A stretch of 64,000 nucleotides of DNA, from assembly GCF_009650435.1 (NCBI RefSeq), contig NZ_VVIP01000017.1, positions 1 to 64,000 on the forward strand. Reading direction: 5' to 3'. Under the pieces are notes generated by a model. That model was not told the origin of the DNA. It searched no databases and was given only the letters and a program-made list of their open reading frames with translations. How positions within the stretch are numbered: position 1 is the stretch's first letter; every line of letters begins with the position of its first letter. Origin of the DNA: Foetidibacter luteolus. GTDB lineage: Bacteria; Bacteroidota; Bacteroidia; Chitinophagales; Chitinophagaceae. Position numbers and translations under genes: made by a program. Below are positions 43,577 to 52,150 of the stretch, in pieces.

Positions 43577-45541
43577 TTACTTTATCAACTGCAACGCAGC
43601 GCCGCCACCGGCTGCAAGATTAAGGGTAAGCTGTGTTGCGCTATTAACCTGCCGGGTTTGCCGTGTTATATTGTTTGGATGCACGTCAGCATCGGCGGCA
43701 TCTGTAAAAATATGGGCAGTATAATTACCCGGCTGCAAAAAATCCAGCTTTATAGTTATCTGCCTTGCTGAATGGTTGGTAATTGCCCCTATGTACCAGT
43801 TATCATTCCTACGCCTTGCTACACAAATGTATTCGCCCACTTTAGCATCCAGCACTTTTGTTTCATCCCAGGTGCCGGGTAATGTTTTAAGCCATTCAAA
43901 CCCAGGCTGGCCTTCATAAGCTTGCGGATAGTCGCAAACCATGGGTATATAGTTTTCCAATACCACGTACATGCCCAGCATGTGGCAGCGTGTACCCAAC
44001 ATTAACGGACGTATATGCTGTATTTTGTATTGCCGCGCCGGCACAGCTCTGAAACCACCCAGGTGGTAATCAGTTGAGCCTGCCAGCATTCTTGTAAAAG
44101 GCATGATAATATCGTGGTCTGGTGTAAGCCCCGGCGCCCATTTATTATTCTCGTAGTTTAATGTACCCTCACGGGTAAATTCGTTAGGGTATGTTCTATG
44201 CATACCTGTAGGCTTATAAGCACCATGAAATTGAACATGCAGGTGATGCTTTGCCGCCTTTTGCAACATTTCCTCCTGTATGTTTACCATTTGCTGGTCA
44301 TCCCTGTCCATAAAGTCAATCATCATTCCTTTTAAGCCCCATCTTTCAAATACAGCGAAAGCGGTATCCAGCTTAGCATACAATGCCGCCCAATGTACCC
44401 ACACCCGCACACCTACACCCTGTTGTTTTGCATAATCGCATATTTGCTTCATGTCAAGGCCCGGTACGGGTGTAGTAACGTCTGCATGTGGCCCTGGCTG
44501 AAAGTTAATACCATCATCCTTATACCACTGGTGCAAGCCGTACTCCACCACGGAATGGTACTGGATATTGTTACGGGCGCAAAAGTCAATGTAGTATTTA
44601 TTGGTTTCAAAGTTGTTGCCCGGCGCAAAGGAAGTATCGGGCAAAATGTTGCCATTCCACCAGGGGAAGGTAGTGGTACCTGGTTTTATCCACGACAAGT
44701 CTTTTATTTTATTCGGCTCATTAAGATTGGTAAGTATGTTAGATTCAATTAATGCACCAACCCTGTCACTTATCATTAGTACCCGCCATGGGCTTTGATG
44801 GGGCAAACGGGCTTTTACTTTTACGCCGTTTTCACCTGGGTAGGGAGATAAATTTGCCTTCAGCGCATCCCCGTGTTTTACCAGGTACATACCAGCATAG
44901 TTAGAAAGGGCAGCCTCGGTAACAGCTATGTACGCCAGCCCTTCATAATCCAGCAAGGCAGGCATATCTATTAATGTATCCTGAGCTATATTCTCCCATA
45001 ACGTACTGGTATAGGGTCCTTCATGCGAAGTGGTATACGAAGGCAGATACAATGCATGCATAACAGGGTTACCGGCAATACGGAAAGCCGTATGCTCTTC
45101 TGTTAGTTGGTAGTCTGTACGTCCGTTCTGTTCTGGCAATTCGTACCGGAAAGCAAGGCCATCATTAAACACACGTACCGCGATATTCATTGCCCACCCG
45201 CCGGAACCGGCGGAAAGCGGCAACTGCATCCGGTTAGATGAACTATGTATTTTGCCTGCCTTGCCGGTAATTAATTCATAGTCTTCTTCAACTTTATCAT
45301 ACACAGGTTTACCGGCATTTAAAGGCCCTGTCATTTCGCCGTTTTTAAATGAAAGCCCAAGCGGGGAAAAGTCAACCAATACCTTACCCTTGAATAATAC
45401 ACGGTATAAGGGCGCCTTGTCTTTCATTGTTAACTCAAAAACGATAGCGCCATCCGGCGACGCAATTTTAAATTTTTTTTGTGCGCTGGCAAATAGAGGG
45501 AGAACAACACAGGCAATTAAGATGGCATGCAATATTTTCAT
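43577..45541 (-). CDS. Glycoside hydrolase family 97 (alpha-glucosidase type)
   Basis: The 654-residue protein has a signal peptide (about 1-20). The GH97 N-terminal beta-sandwich follows (FKIASPDGAIVFELTMKDKAPLYRVLFKGK). The TIM barrel contains WWNGNILPDTSFAPGNNFETNKYYIDFCARNNIQYHSVVEYGLH, VRVWVHWA and MIDFMDRDDQQMVNI. Further on are VQFHGAYKPTGMHRTYPNEFTREG and the NKWAPG region (Glu as catalytic base in inverting members, as in SusB). It hydrolyses alpha-glucosides in the periplasm. The sugar porter gene lies upstream on the same strand, so both may be used in one sugar pathway. C-terminal beta domain present. Confidence 0.9.
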   Translation of the reverse strand: MKILHAILIACVVLPLFASAQKKFKIASPDGAIVFELTMKDKAPLYRVLFKGKVLVDFSPLGLSFKNGEMTGPLNAGKPVYDKVEEDYELITGKAGKIHSSSNRMQLPLSAGSGGWAMNIAVRVFNDGLAFRYELPEQNGRTDYQLTEEHTAFRIAGNPVMHALYLPSYTTSHEGPYTSTLWENIAQDTLIDMPALLDYEGLAYIAVTEAALSNYAGMYLVKHGDALKANLSPYPGENGVKVKARLPHQSPWRVLMISDRVGALIESNILTNLNEPNKIKDLSWIKPGTTTFPWWNGNILPDTSFAPGNNFETNKYYIDFCARNNIQYHSVVEYGLHQWYKDDGINFQPGPHADVTTPVPGLDMKQICDYAKQQGVGVRVWVHWAALYAKLDTAFAVFERWGLKGMMIDFMDRDDQQMVNIQEEMLQKAAKHHLHVQFHGAYKPTGMHRTYPNEFTREGTLNYENNKWAPGLTPDHDIIMPFTRMLAGSTDYHLGGFRAVPARQYKIQHIRPLMLGTRCHMLGMYVVLENYIPMVCDYPQAYEGQPGFEWLKTLPGTWDETKVLDAKVGEYICVARRRNDNWYIGAITNHSARQITIKLDFLQPGNYTAHIFTDAADADVHPNNITRQTRQVNSATQLTLNLAAGGGAALQLIK

Positions 45542-45639
45542 GTAAGGAGCTTATATGCGAAAGATACTTAAATACAACTTTAGCTTGCTGCAACTGTTTA
45601 ACTGGTGTTATAATAAATCAATTAATTCTTGCGGGCAGA

Positions 45640-45785
45640 ACAATTGCATACTGCCTGTTTGCAAAGCGGCAGCGGGTGAGGGATTGAAGCGGTTACCCCG
45701 GTGAGGCCATCGCAGCCAGGCTTTTGTGCCGGAGTAATAGCGGAAAGCCCGACCCCTTGCGATAGCTTGGGGGCACCCCCATAAA
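45640..45785 (+). repeat. Family A intergenic repeat, copy 4
   Basis: Same blocks as the others (GCAGCGGGTGAGGGATTGAAG, CGGTTACCCCGGTGAGGCCA, GTGCCGGAGTAATAGCGGAA, then TTGGGGGCACCCCC). It lies between the GH97 gene and the sugar porter gene. Confidence 0.85.
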
Positions 45786-45809
45786 AAAATCTGATTCCAG
45801 GATGCCGGT

Positions 45810-47123
45810 TTATTCAATACCCAGCTCTTTCTGTATCTGCTCCAGTGACCGGCCTTTGGTTTCGGGCATTACACGCCAGATGAAAATGAGTGAAACAAAC
45901 ATCATTACCGCATAAAAAACAAAGGAATAATAGCCACCCATGGGGTTGCCTTCCACAATTACCGGAAAGGTCCAGGAGATGATGGCGGCCATTATCCAGT
46001 GTGTAAAACTGCCCAGCGAACCGCCTTGCGAACGCACTGAATTGGGGAAAATTTCTGAAATAAAAACCCATATAACCGCCCCCTGGGAAAAGGCAAAAAA
46101 AGCAATATAGCCAATAAGGTAAATAAGCACATTACTGTTGGCTTCTCCAGGCTGCCCGAAAGCTAAAGCCGTTAAAGCCAGGAACAAAATGGTACCCAGC
46201 GCACCAATAATAAGCAGGGTTTTTCTGCCAAATTTGTCAATAACCGTCATAGCAATAAGGGTAAACAGCAGGTTGGCAGCACCTATGTACACCGGCTGCA
46301 GGTATGCCTGGTCTTTACTAAAGCCGGCCATTTCAAAAATACGCGGCGCATAATATAAAATGGCATTAATACCCGATAGCTGGTTAAACATGGCCAGCAG
46401 CACGGCGTAAATAATGGGCTTGCTGTACCTTTTTTGAAAAAGGTTTTCCTTATGCTGTTTTACAGATTCTCGTATAGACTGTATGGCTGATGCAACATTT
46501 TCTTCCTGCAGTTTTTGCATTACGGGTATAGCTTCTGCATCCCGGTTGTTTAATACCAGCCAGCGGGGGCTTTCAGGAATGGTTCTTAGCAAAACCCAGA
46601 ATAATACAGACGGAACAATCATTACGCCCAGCATCCACCGCCAGGAATCTTCTCCAATTCCTGCAAACAAAAAGTTGGTGAGGTACGCTATAAAAATGCC
46701 GCCTACTATGTTTAACTGAAAAGATCCTGCCAGGCGGCCACGCAGTTTTGCCGGCGATATTTCAGATATATACATCGGGCCTACAACAGAAGACGCACCC
46801 ACCGCTATCCCACCTAAAAAACGAAAAAGTACAAACAATATCCATGCAGAAATAGACGCACATCCTATGGCCGCAACTATGTATAACAGCGCTATTGCCT
46901 GCAGCACTTTTTTGCGCCCGTACTTTTTTGCCGGAACGCCTGCGATTAACGAGCCTAACACAGTGCCTATAAGGCTTGACGCAACAGTAAACCCTTGCCA
47001 AAACGGGCTAAGGTTCCATAAGCCCTGGATAGTTTTTTCGGCCCCGGATATTACGGCCGTTTCAAATCCAAACAAAAAGCCGCCAAGGGCTGCAATCATG
47101 GCAATGCGAACCGGGTAAGACAT
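45810..47123 (-). CDS. MFS sugar porter
   Basis: The 437-residue major facilitator of the sugar porter family has twelve hydrophobic helices. Motifs are FGFETAVISGAEKTI (helix 1 region), GSLIAGVPAKKYGRKKVL (the D-x-x-G-R-R-type loop 2-3), PMYISEISPAKLRGRL, PESPRWLVL, QLSGINAILYYAPRIFEMAG and FVSLIFIWRVMPETKGRSLEQIQKEL. It resembles proton-coupled xylose, arabinose or glucose transporters. It probably imports the sugar released by the neighbouring GH97 enzyme (inference from the same-strand order, with a 268-nt gap). Substrate not fixed by sequence. Confidence 0.9.
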   Translation of the reverse strand: MSYPVRIAMIAALGGFLFGFETAVISGAEKTIQGLWNLSPFWQGFTVASSLIGTVLGSLIAGVPAKKYGRKKVLQAIALLYIVAAIGCASISAWILFVLFRFLGGIAVGASSVVGPMYISEISPAKLRGRLAGSFQLNIVGGIFIAYLTNFLFAGIGEDSWRWMLGVMIVPSVLFWVLLRTIPESPRWLVLNNRDAEAIPVMQKLQEENVASAIQSIRESVKQHKENLFQKRYSKPIIYAVLLAMFNQLSGINAILYYAPRIFEMAGFSKDQAYLQPVYIGAANLLFTLIAMTVIDKFGRKTLLIIGALGTILFLALTALAFGQPGEANSNVLIYLIGYIAFFAFSQGAVIWVFISEIFPNSVRSQGGSLGSFTHWIMAAIISWTFPVIVEGNPMGGYYSFVFYAVMMFVSLIFIWRVMPETKGRSLEQIQKELGIE

Positions 47124-47386
47124 GCTGGTGGTTTTAGTAGTAGGTAATTTTGTTGGTGCCTCAAGTTAACGCCATAATGCATACAAAAGCAGCATAAAGC
47201 CGCTTATTAATTTGTGGATTTTGCATTGTCCATTGCCTGGGCGGCAATGGGTGAAAAAATTTTATGGGCCCGGCAGCAGTAACAGGCATTAGGCTTCGTT
47301 GCGTCGCACTCTTCAAGGTCTTGTCCTCTATTCACCAGGCATAGCATGCCCAGCCGGCTCATGAAATTCAAGGTTAAATCTGGCAT
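47124..47386. other. Intergenic, family-D-like text
   Basis: No gene seen. It contains TAGGCTTCGTTGCGTCGCAC and CTTGTCCTCTATTCACC, a short fragment of family D. Confidence 0.45.
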
Positions 47387-47418
47387 AAAAAAAAGGCCTC
47401 ATTTCTGAAGCCTTTTTA
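47387..47418 (-). terminator. Terminator of trxA
   Basis: Minus-strand AAAGGCTTCA-GAAA-TGAGGCCTTT with one G-T pair, followed by TTTTTT. It starts 19 nt beyond the trxA stop codon. Confidence 0.85.
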
Positions 47419-47436
47419 ACCCATCTTAATATTTTT

Positions 47437-47754
47437 TTAAAGATGCGCCTGTATCTTTTTTTCAAGTATTGATTTTGGAACAGCGCCTATTTGCTTGTCT
47501 ACCACCTTACCTTCTTTAATAAAAAGAATGGCGGGAATGGAAGTAATGCCGTAGTTAACGCTAAGATTAGGGTTATGGTCAACATTAACCTTACCCACAT
47601 TTATTTTTCCATTGTATTCTTTTGCCAGGTCTTCAATAACCGGCCCGATAGCACGGCAGGGCCCACACCATTCTGCCCAAAAATCCACTACGGTTAATTT
47701 ATCGCTGTCCAGAACGGTGGTTTGAAAGTTAGCATCCGTAAATTCTAAGGCCAT
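47437..47754 (-). CDS. trxA: Thioredoxin
   Basis: The 105-residue thioredoxin has the active site AEWCGPCRAIGP with Cys30 and Cys33. The cis-Pro is in GITSIPAILFIKEGK. It reduces disulfides of cytoplasmic enzymes using thioredoxin reductase. Full-length, monocistronic with a good terminator. No thioredoxin reductase gene is nearby. Confidence 0.97.
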   Translation of the reverse strand: MALEFTDANFQTTVLDSDKLTVVDFWAEWCGPCRAIGPVIEDLAKEYNGKINVGKVNVDHNPNLSVNYGITSIPAILFIKEGKVVDKQIGAVPKSILEKKIQAHL

Positions 47755-47930
47755 AATATTTTGTTTTTATTTGAATAATTTAAATATAAGGAACAAAAAT
47801 AAGCCCAAAAGACAATAGGTGTTTATTTGACTTATCCACCCGTTGTTATTATGACGTTGGTGCAGTTTGCTGACAGAGGTGCAGTGAGTAAACGCCTGAA
47901 AGTTAATACTGTTAACAGTTTGAGGATGCT

Positions 47931-48395
47931 TTATGAAAGTATAGCGTGCCTTGCTATAAGCTCAAGTTTTTGGTTAACATCTATTAGTTTTTCGGTTAGA
48001 TGAACATTTTCTTTTCTTAATTGGTAAACTTCGAATGCTTTGGTAATAAAATTCTTAACTTCGTCCTCGTTCCAGGGTTTTGTGAGGTATTTATATACCT
48101 GTCCCCTGTTAATAGCATCTATCACCGCACTAATATCAGTATAACCTGTAATAAGAATTCTGATAGGATCGGGAAATTTTGTCAAAATCGATTCAAAAAA
48201 TTCAATACCCGTCATTTTAGGCATTCTTTGATCGCTTAATATTACGTGAATATCATTTTGTTCAAGTATATGACCGGCCTGCTCTGCCGATTCTGCTGTA
48301 AATACGCTGAATACTCTTCGGAAAGACGCTTTGAACGCAGTTAGGTTATGTGCTTCGTCATCAATATAGAGAACCTTAATTACCGGGATTTCCAT
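47931..48395 (-). CDS. Stand-alone response-regulator receiver protein
   Basis: The 154-residue protein is one receiver domain: VLYIDDEAHNL (Asp12/Asp13), HVILSDQRMPKMTGIEFFE with phospho-acceptor Asp55, ILITGYTD and YLTKPWNEDEV with the Lys. An extended helix of about 25 residues follows, with no DNA-binding or enzymatic domain. Its sequence (DQRMP..TG.EFF, FPDPIR, TGYTD, INRG..YKYL.KPW) is closest to the receiver of the hybrid protein at 52151-53260, so they belong to one subfamily. It is divergent from the acyltransferase-like operon, and it may be phosphorylated by the kinase encoded there. Confidence 0.9.
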   Translation of the reverse strand: MEIPVIKVLYIDDEAHNLTAFKASFRRVFSVFTAESAEQAGHILEQNDIHVILSDQRMPKMTGIEFFESILTKFPDPIRILITGYTDISAVIDAINRGQVYKYLTKPWNEDEVKNFITKAFEVYQLRKENVHLTEKLIDVNQKLELIARHAILS

Positions 48396-48558
48396 TTCAG
48401 GATGTTTGGCTTTTTTATAAAATTAAACAATAATGGAAACAATCGGTATGCCTCAGCATATTTTAATTGAGGTTAAGCAAAGATTCATTCCTATGTAGCC
48501 TTCTTTTTCCTTGAAATCCCGATTTTATTGGCAGAAAAAATTAGATTTGTTAGCCCCC

Positions 48559-49314
48559 ATGACCACCGAAATAAGAATCAGAGCTTTCAGGACAACTGAT
48601 GATTACGAAACATGCCTTAAATTTATTGAAGGCCACCGTAAAGTATTGGCTATTTATGGAATAGAAAATATTTCTACCAATACGTACGATTGGATTTATA
48701 ACCCCGCTATTTTTGTTGTAGTTGTTGAATCTATGGACAGGCAGAAGCTGTATGGCGGAGCCAGGGTACAATGCGCCGATGGCCTTACACCTTTACCTAT
48801 TGAAGTTGCCACGGGAGACATGGATCCTAAGATATACGATGTGGTTAGAGAAGCATCGCTATACGGAACCGGCGAATTATCTGGGCTCTGGAATTCTAAG
48901 GAAGTTGCCGGGTTTGGAATAGGCAGCCTCTTTCCTTCAAGGGTTTCTGTGGTAATTGCCGAACAGCTTGGGCTTACCACCATGTTTTCGCTTTGCAGCC
49001 CCACAACAGTAAGGTTTAACCAGTGGATGGGCAGCAATGTTTTGACGTCTGTTGGCAACCAGGGAACTTTTTATTATCCCAAACTGGATCTTATTGCAAC
49101 AGCCTGTTTTCTTGAAGATGTAACAACCTTAAAAGATGCGCACCCCCGGGAACGAGAAAAAATGCTTTATCTAAGAGCTAATCCTACCTGTGTGATAAAA
49201 GAAAAATCACCATTTAAAAACGCCTATGTGGATGTGCATTACGATATTCAGATACGTTCTGCCAGAAAAGAAGAATTTAAGCTTGGCGTTAAAAACACCA
49301 CACATATAGTTTAA
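48559..49314 (+). CDS. Acyltransferase-like protein (GNAT/autoinducer-synthase or FeeM-like fold)
   Basis: From the ATG at 48559 the product has 251 residues; an upstream TTG at 48511 is less likely. A GNAT-type acyltransferase layout is seen: IFVVVVESMDRQKLYGGARVQ (strand and turn, GG.R). Then PIEVATGDMD..IYDVVREASLYGTGELSGLWNSKEVAGFGIGSLF follows, with GELSGLW in the position of the conserved E-x-SR(F/L) of LuxI/FeeM enzymes. The Arg of that motif is Gly here. The fold continues FPSRVSVVIAEQLGLTTMFSLCSPTTVRFNQWMG. These resemble acyl-homoserine-lactone synthases and N-acyl amino acid synthases, which take acyl-ACP. It leads a four-gene operon with a methyltransferase and sensor kinases. Identity as an acyltransferase is an inference. 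Confidence 0.5.
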   Translation: MTTEIRIRAFRTTDDYETCLKFIEGHRKVLAIYGIENISTNTYDWIYNPAIFVVVVESMDRQKLYGGARVQCADGLTPLPIEVATGDMDPKIYDVVREASLYGTGELSGLWNSKEVAGFGIGSLFPSRVSVVIAEQLGLTTMFSLCSPTTVRFNQWMGSNVLTSVGNQGTFYYPKLDLIATACFLEDVTTLKDAHPREREKMLYLRANPTCVIKEKSPFKNAYVDVHYDIQIRSARKEEFKLGVKNTTHIV

Positions 49315-49315
49315 A

Positions 49316-49954
49316 GTGAAAAGACTTTTTCTAGGGGTAATATTTGTCGGCTTGTCCCAAATAATCCCTCTGCTGTTTGCGCCTGCTTTAATTGTAAGGT
49401 ACAATAATCTTGTTGTTATAGCTGCCAATATCCTTATATGGCTTACTCAGCCACCGGTATTGCCGGGTGAAACCAAGGCCAACCAAGAAAGAGACAAATA
49501 TTCTGTTCTCCTTATACTCGGTATTTCACTTCTCTGCGTCTCTTCATCCATTATTGAGTGGGCATACTTTAATAATGGCAACCCGGCTTTTAATGGGTGG
49601 TCCGTTCTTGGGTTAGCTTTGTTGTTTGGCGGTATTGCATTCAGGGCTGCGGCAGTGCAAACACTTGGCAGGCATTTTACAGCAACTGTACAAATTAAAG
49701 AGGATCACCAGCTTATAACACGCGGCCCCTATGCCATTGTAAGGCATCCCAGCTACCTGGGTGCATGGCTGGCATTAACAGGTTGTGGTGTTTTTCTACA
49801 TAGTGTACTGGGAACGTTATTGGCAGTTTTTGGCATGCTGTACGCATATTATATAAGAATCTCTGTAGAAGAAACAGCTTTGATTGATACATTTGGTGAA
49901 AAATATAAAGCTTACCAAAAAACAAAAGCACGGCTCATTCCATACATTTGGTAG
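49316..49954 (+). CDS. Isoprenylcysteine carboxyl methyltransferase-like membrane protein
   Basis: The 212-residue protein starts with GTG 1 nt after the upstream stop. About five hydrophobic helices are followed by the ICMT/PEMT signature GRHFTATVQIKEDHQLITRGPYAIVRHPSYLGAWLALTG, then EETALIDTFGEKYKAYQKTKARLIPYIW. The 'RGPY..(V)RHP.Y.G' and 'EE..L...FG..Y..Y....RLIP' motifs form the SAM- and substrate-binding region. Such proteins methylate carboxyl or lipid groups in the membrane. In this operon a natural guess is that it methyl-esterifies the product of the acyltransferase-like gene, or an amphiphilic signal; this is unproven. Confidence 0.85.
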   Translation: MKRLFLGVIFVGLSQIIPLLFAPALIVRYNNLVVIAANILIWLTQPPVLPGETKANQERDKYSVLLILGISLLCVSSSIIEWAYFNNGNPAFNGWSVLGLALLFGGIAFRAAAVQTLGRHFTATVQIKEDHQLITRGPYAIVRHPSYLGAWLALTGCGVFLHSVLGTLLAVFGMLYAYYIRISVEETALIDTFGEKYKAYQKTKARLIPYIW

Positions 49955-49970
49955 CAGATGAACGTTATTT

Positions 49971-52142
49971 ATGATTACAAATTTCAATAAGGTATCCCAT
50001 GCTGTAGCTTTATTTGTTTGTACTTTTTTCTTTACAATATCTGTCAATGCTCAAAAAAATATTGAGGTTGGCAACGATTTATCCAAACTGTACATTACAG
50101 ACCAGATTGAAATTTTCGTGGCCGACTCTACTGGGTATAATGAAACCAACATTGCCAGCCAAGCGTTTGCCGTGCCGAAAAAATACCCGGTATTTTTTTC
50201 AAAACTTAACGATGTATGGACCAGGTTCAGCATCAGTAAGTTAACAGAAAAAGAAACTTTCCTCCAAATTCAAAATCCAAACATTGGCGAATTGTGGCTT
50301 TACAGGGTTGACAGTTCAGGCAAACTTGAACAACAACGCCACACAGGCAACAGTTTAAATTTTGAATCGCGGAAAAATGAAGATGTGGATTTTATATTAC
50401 CCCTAACCGGCCCACTTAACAAAGAGCTTACTTTTTACCTGCACTTCAAAACCAAACATCCGCTTGAACTGCCTATTTCCATCATCAGTGCCGATGTTAA
50501 GAATAATGCTTTTCTAACACAATCTCTCATCATAGGTGTTTACAGCGGTTTAATAGTATCCATCCTTTTGTACAATATCTTCCTGTTCATTTCCACTAAA
50601 GACAGGAGCTATTTCATGTATGTTATTTACCTGTTTTTTTTGGGCCTGGCACAGCTTTCCTTATCTGGTTGGGCATTCAAATATTTTTGGAGCGGCACCC
50701 CCTGGCTTAGCCAATATGCCGTTGTTTTTTCGTCCTGCCTGGCAGGGATATTTGGAATTGCTTTTGCCCAGGATTTTCTACATACAAGGCATTACACGTA
50801 TTTTATCCATAAATTCCTTTATGCCCTGATGGGCGTTTACGTTATCGGGATTTTCTTAGCCTTCACAGGCAACCTCAACATTTCATACCATATTCTTAAT
50901 TATAACAGCATACTTGGCGGTGTTACGCTCCTTGTTGTTTCTTACTTCATTAACAAGAAAGGGTTCAGGCATGCCTCGTTTTATTTTATAGCATGGTTTG
51001 CTTTTTTGGCCGGGCTTATCATTTTCGCCTTGCGGAATATGGGATTTATACCCACCAACGACTTAACAAGGTCAGTTCTTTACATAGGTTCGGCAATTGA
51101 AGCCGTATTGCTTTCCATAGCGCTTGCAGATAAAATAAACACCCTTCAGAAAGAAAAAGAAATATCCCAGGCCGAAGCCTTACGGGTCTCACAGGAAAAC
51201 GAAACCCTTGTGCGTGAGCAAAACGTAATGCTGGAAAAAAAAGTTGCAGAAAGAACCGAGGAACTGCAGCAATCCAACAAACAGCTTAACACGGCACTGG
51301 TAAACCTTAAAGACGCCCAGACACAATTGGTAGAAGCGGAAAAAATGGCCTCGCTTGGTCAATTAACCGCTGGCATAGCCCACGAAATAAACAACCCCAT
51401 CAACTTCGTGAAATCGAATATCAAACCTTTACAGTTAGACATCAGGGATTTATCGGAACTCTTGGATGAATACAATAAATTGCATACCATTGATGAGAAA
51501 ACCATAAAAAAACACCTGGTGAGTGTTGCTGATTTTCAAAAACAAATAGACCTTCCGTTTGTTAAAACCGAAATTGACAGCCTGATTAAAGGCATAGAAG
51601 AAGGTGCTGAAAGAACAGCGGAAATAGTAAGAGGTCTCCGTACGTTTAGCCGGCTGGATGAAGGCGAATTGAAAACAGTTAATATTCATGAAGGTATAGA
51701 TTCAACACTGGTGCTGCTTAAAAACAGCCTGCCATACAACGTAAAAATCACAAAAGATTTTAAGGCCAAGGGCGATATTGACTGCCTGCCTGGTAAATTA
51801 AACCAGGTATTCATGAATATACTTAATAACGGCATACAGGCTATCCAGGCAAAAGAGGTAATGAGCGACAATGAAAGTATTGGCATTTCTACCAGGGACG
51901 AAGGGGACCGCATCATCATCTCCATTAAAGATTCAGGCATTGGCATGAATGAAGAGGTAAAACAAAAAATATTTGAACCATTCTTTACCACCAAGGCTGT
52001 TGGCGAGGGAACTGGTTTAGGTATGGCAATAGTTTTTAAAATAATAGAAAAACACCAGGGCAAAATTGATATTATTTCAAGCCCCGGAAACGGTTCAGAA
52101 TTTACATTATCTTTACCCCATACCTTATCGGAAACAAGCTAA
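49971..52142 (+). CDS. 7TMR-DISM sensor histidine kinase
   Basis: The 723-residue protein has a signal peptide (about 1-27) and an extracytoplasmic 7TMR-DISMED2-type domain (about 28-170, WTRFSISKLTEKETFLQIQNPNIGELWLYRVDSSGKL). Seven membrane helices follow (about 180-385), then a coiled coil (about 390-460, EKKVAERTEELQQSNKQL). The kinase core has HisKA with His471 in LGQLTAGIAHEINNPINF and HATPase boxes NQVFMNILNNGIQAI, IKDSGIGMN and GEGTGLGMAIVFKII. DISM receptors sense a periplasmic ligand. The gene is 16 nt after the methyltransferase gene and 8 nt before the hybrid receiver-kinase gene, so it is the sensor of this operon. Confidence 0.92.
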   Translation: MITNFNKVSHAVALFVCTFFFTISVNAQKNIEVGNDLSKLYITDQIEIFVADSTGYNETNIASQAFAVPKKYPVFFSKLNDVWTRFSISKLTEKETFLQIQNPNIGELWLYRVDSSGKLEQQRHTGNSLNFESRKNEDVDFILPLTGPLNKELTFYLHFKTKHPLELPISIISADVKNNAFLTQSLIIGVYSGLIVSILLYNIFLFISTKDRSYFMYVIYLFFLGLAQLSLSGWAFKYFWSGTPWLSQYAVVFSSCLAGIFGIAFAQDFLHTRHYTYFIHKFLYALMGVYVIGIFLAFTGNLNISYHILNYNSILGGVTLLVVSYFINKKGFRHASFYFIAWFAFLAGLIIFALRNMGFIPTNDLTRSVLYIGSAIEAVLLSIALADKINTLQKEKEISQAEALRVSQENETLVREQNVMLEKKVAERTEELQQSNKQLNTALVNLKDAQTQLVEAEKMASLGQLTAGIAHEINNPINFVKSNIKPLQLDIRDLSELLDEYNKLHTIDEKTIKKHLVSVADFQKQIDLPFVKTEIDSLIKGIEEGAERTAEIVRGLRTFSRLDEGELKTVNIHEGIDSTLVLLKNSLPYNVKITKDFKAKGDIDCLPGKLNQVFMNILNNGIQAIQAKEVMSDNESIGISTRDEGDRIIISIKDSGIGMNEEVKQKIFEPFFTTKAVGEGTGLGMAIVFKIIEKHQGKIDIISSPGNGSEFTLSLPHTLSETS

Positions 52143-52150
52143 AATCCAAC

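Noticed and set aside
45608..45817. Recurrent short ORFs in family A repeats (also 4560-4799, 34798-35160, 56320-56526)
   Set aside because: They read related peptides (RAFRYYS, NRFNPSP) only because the underlying DNA is a repeat; they are not protein genes.
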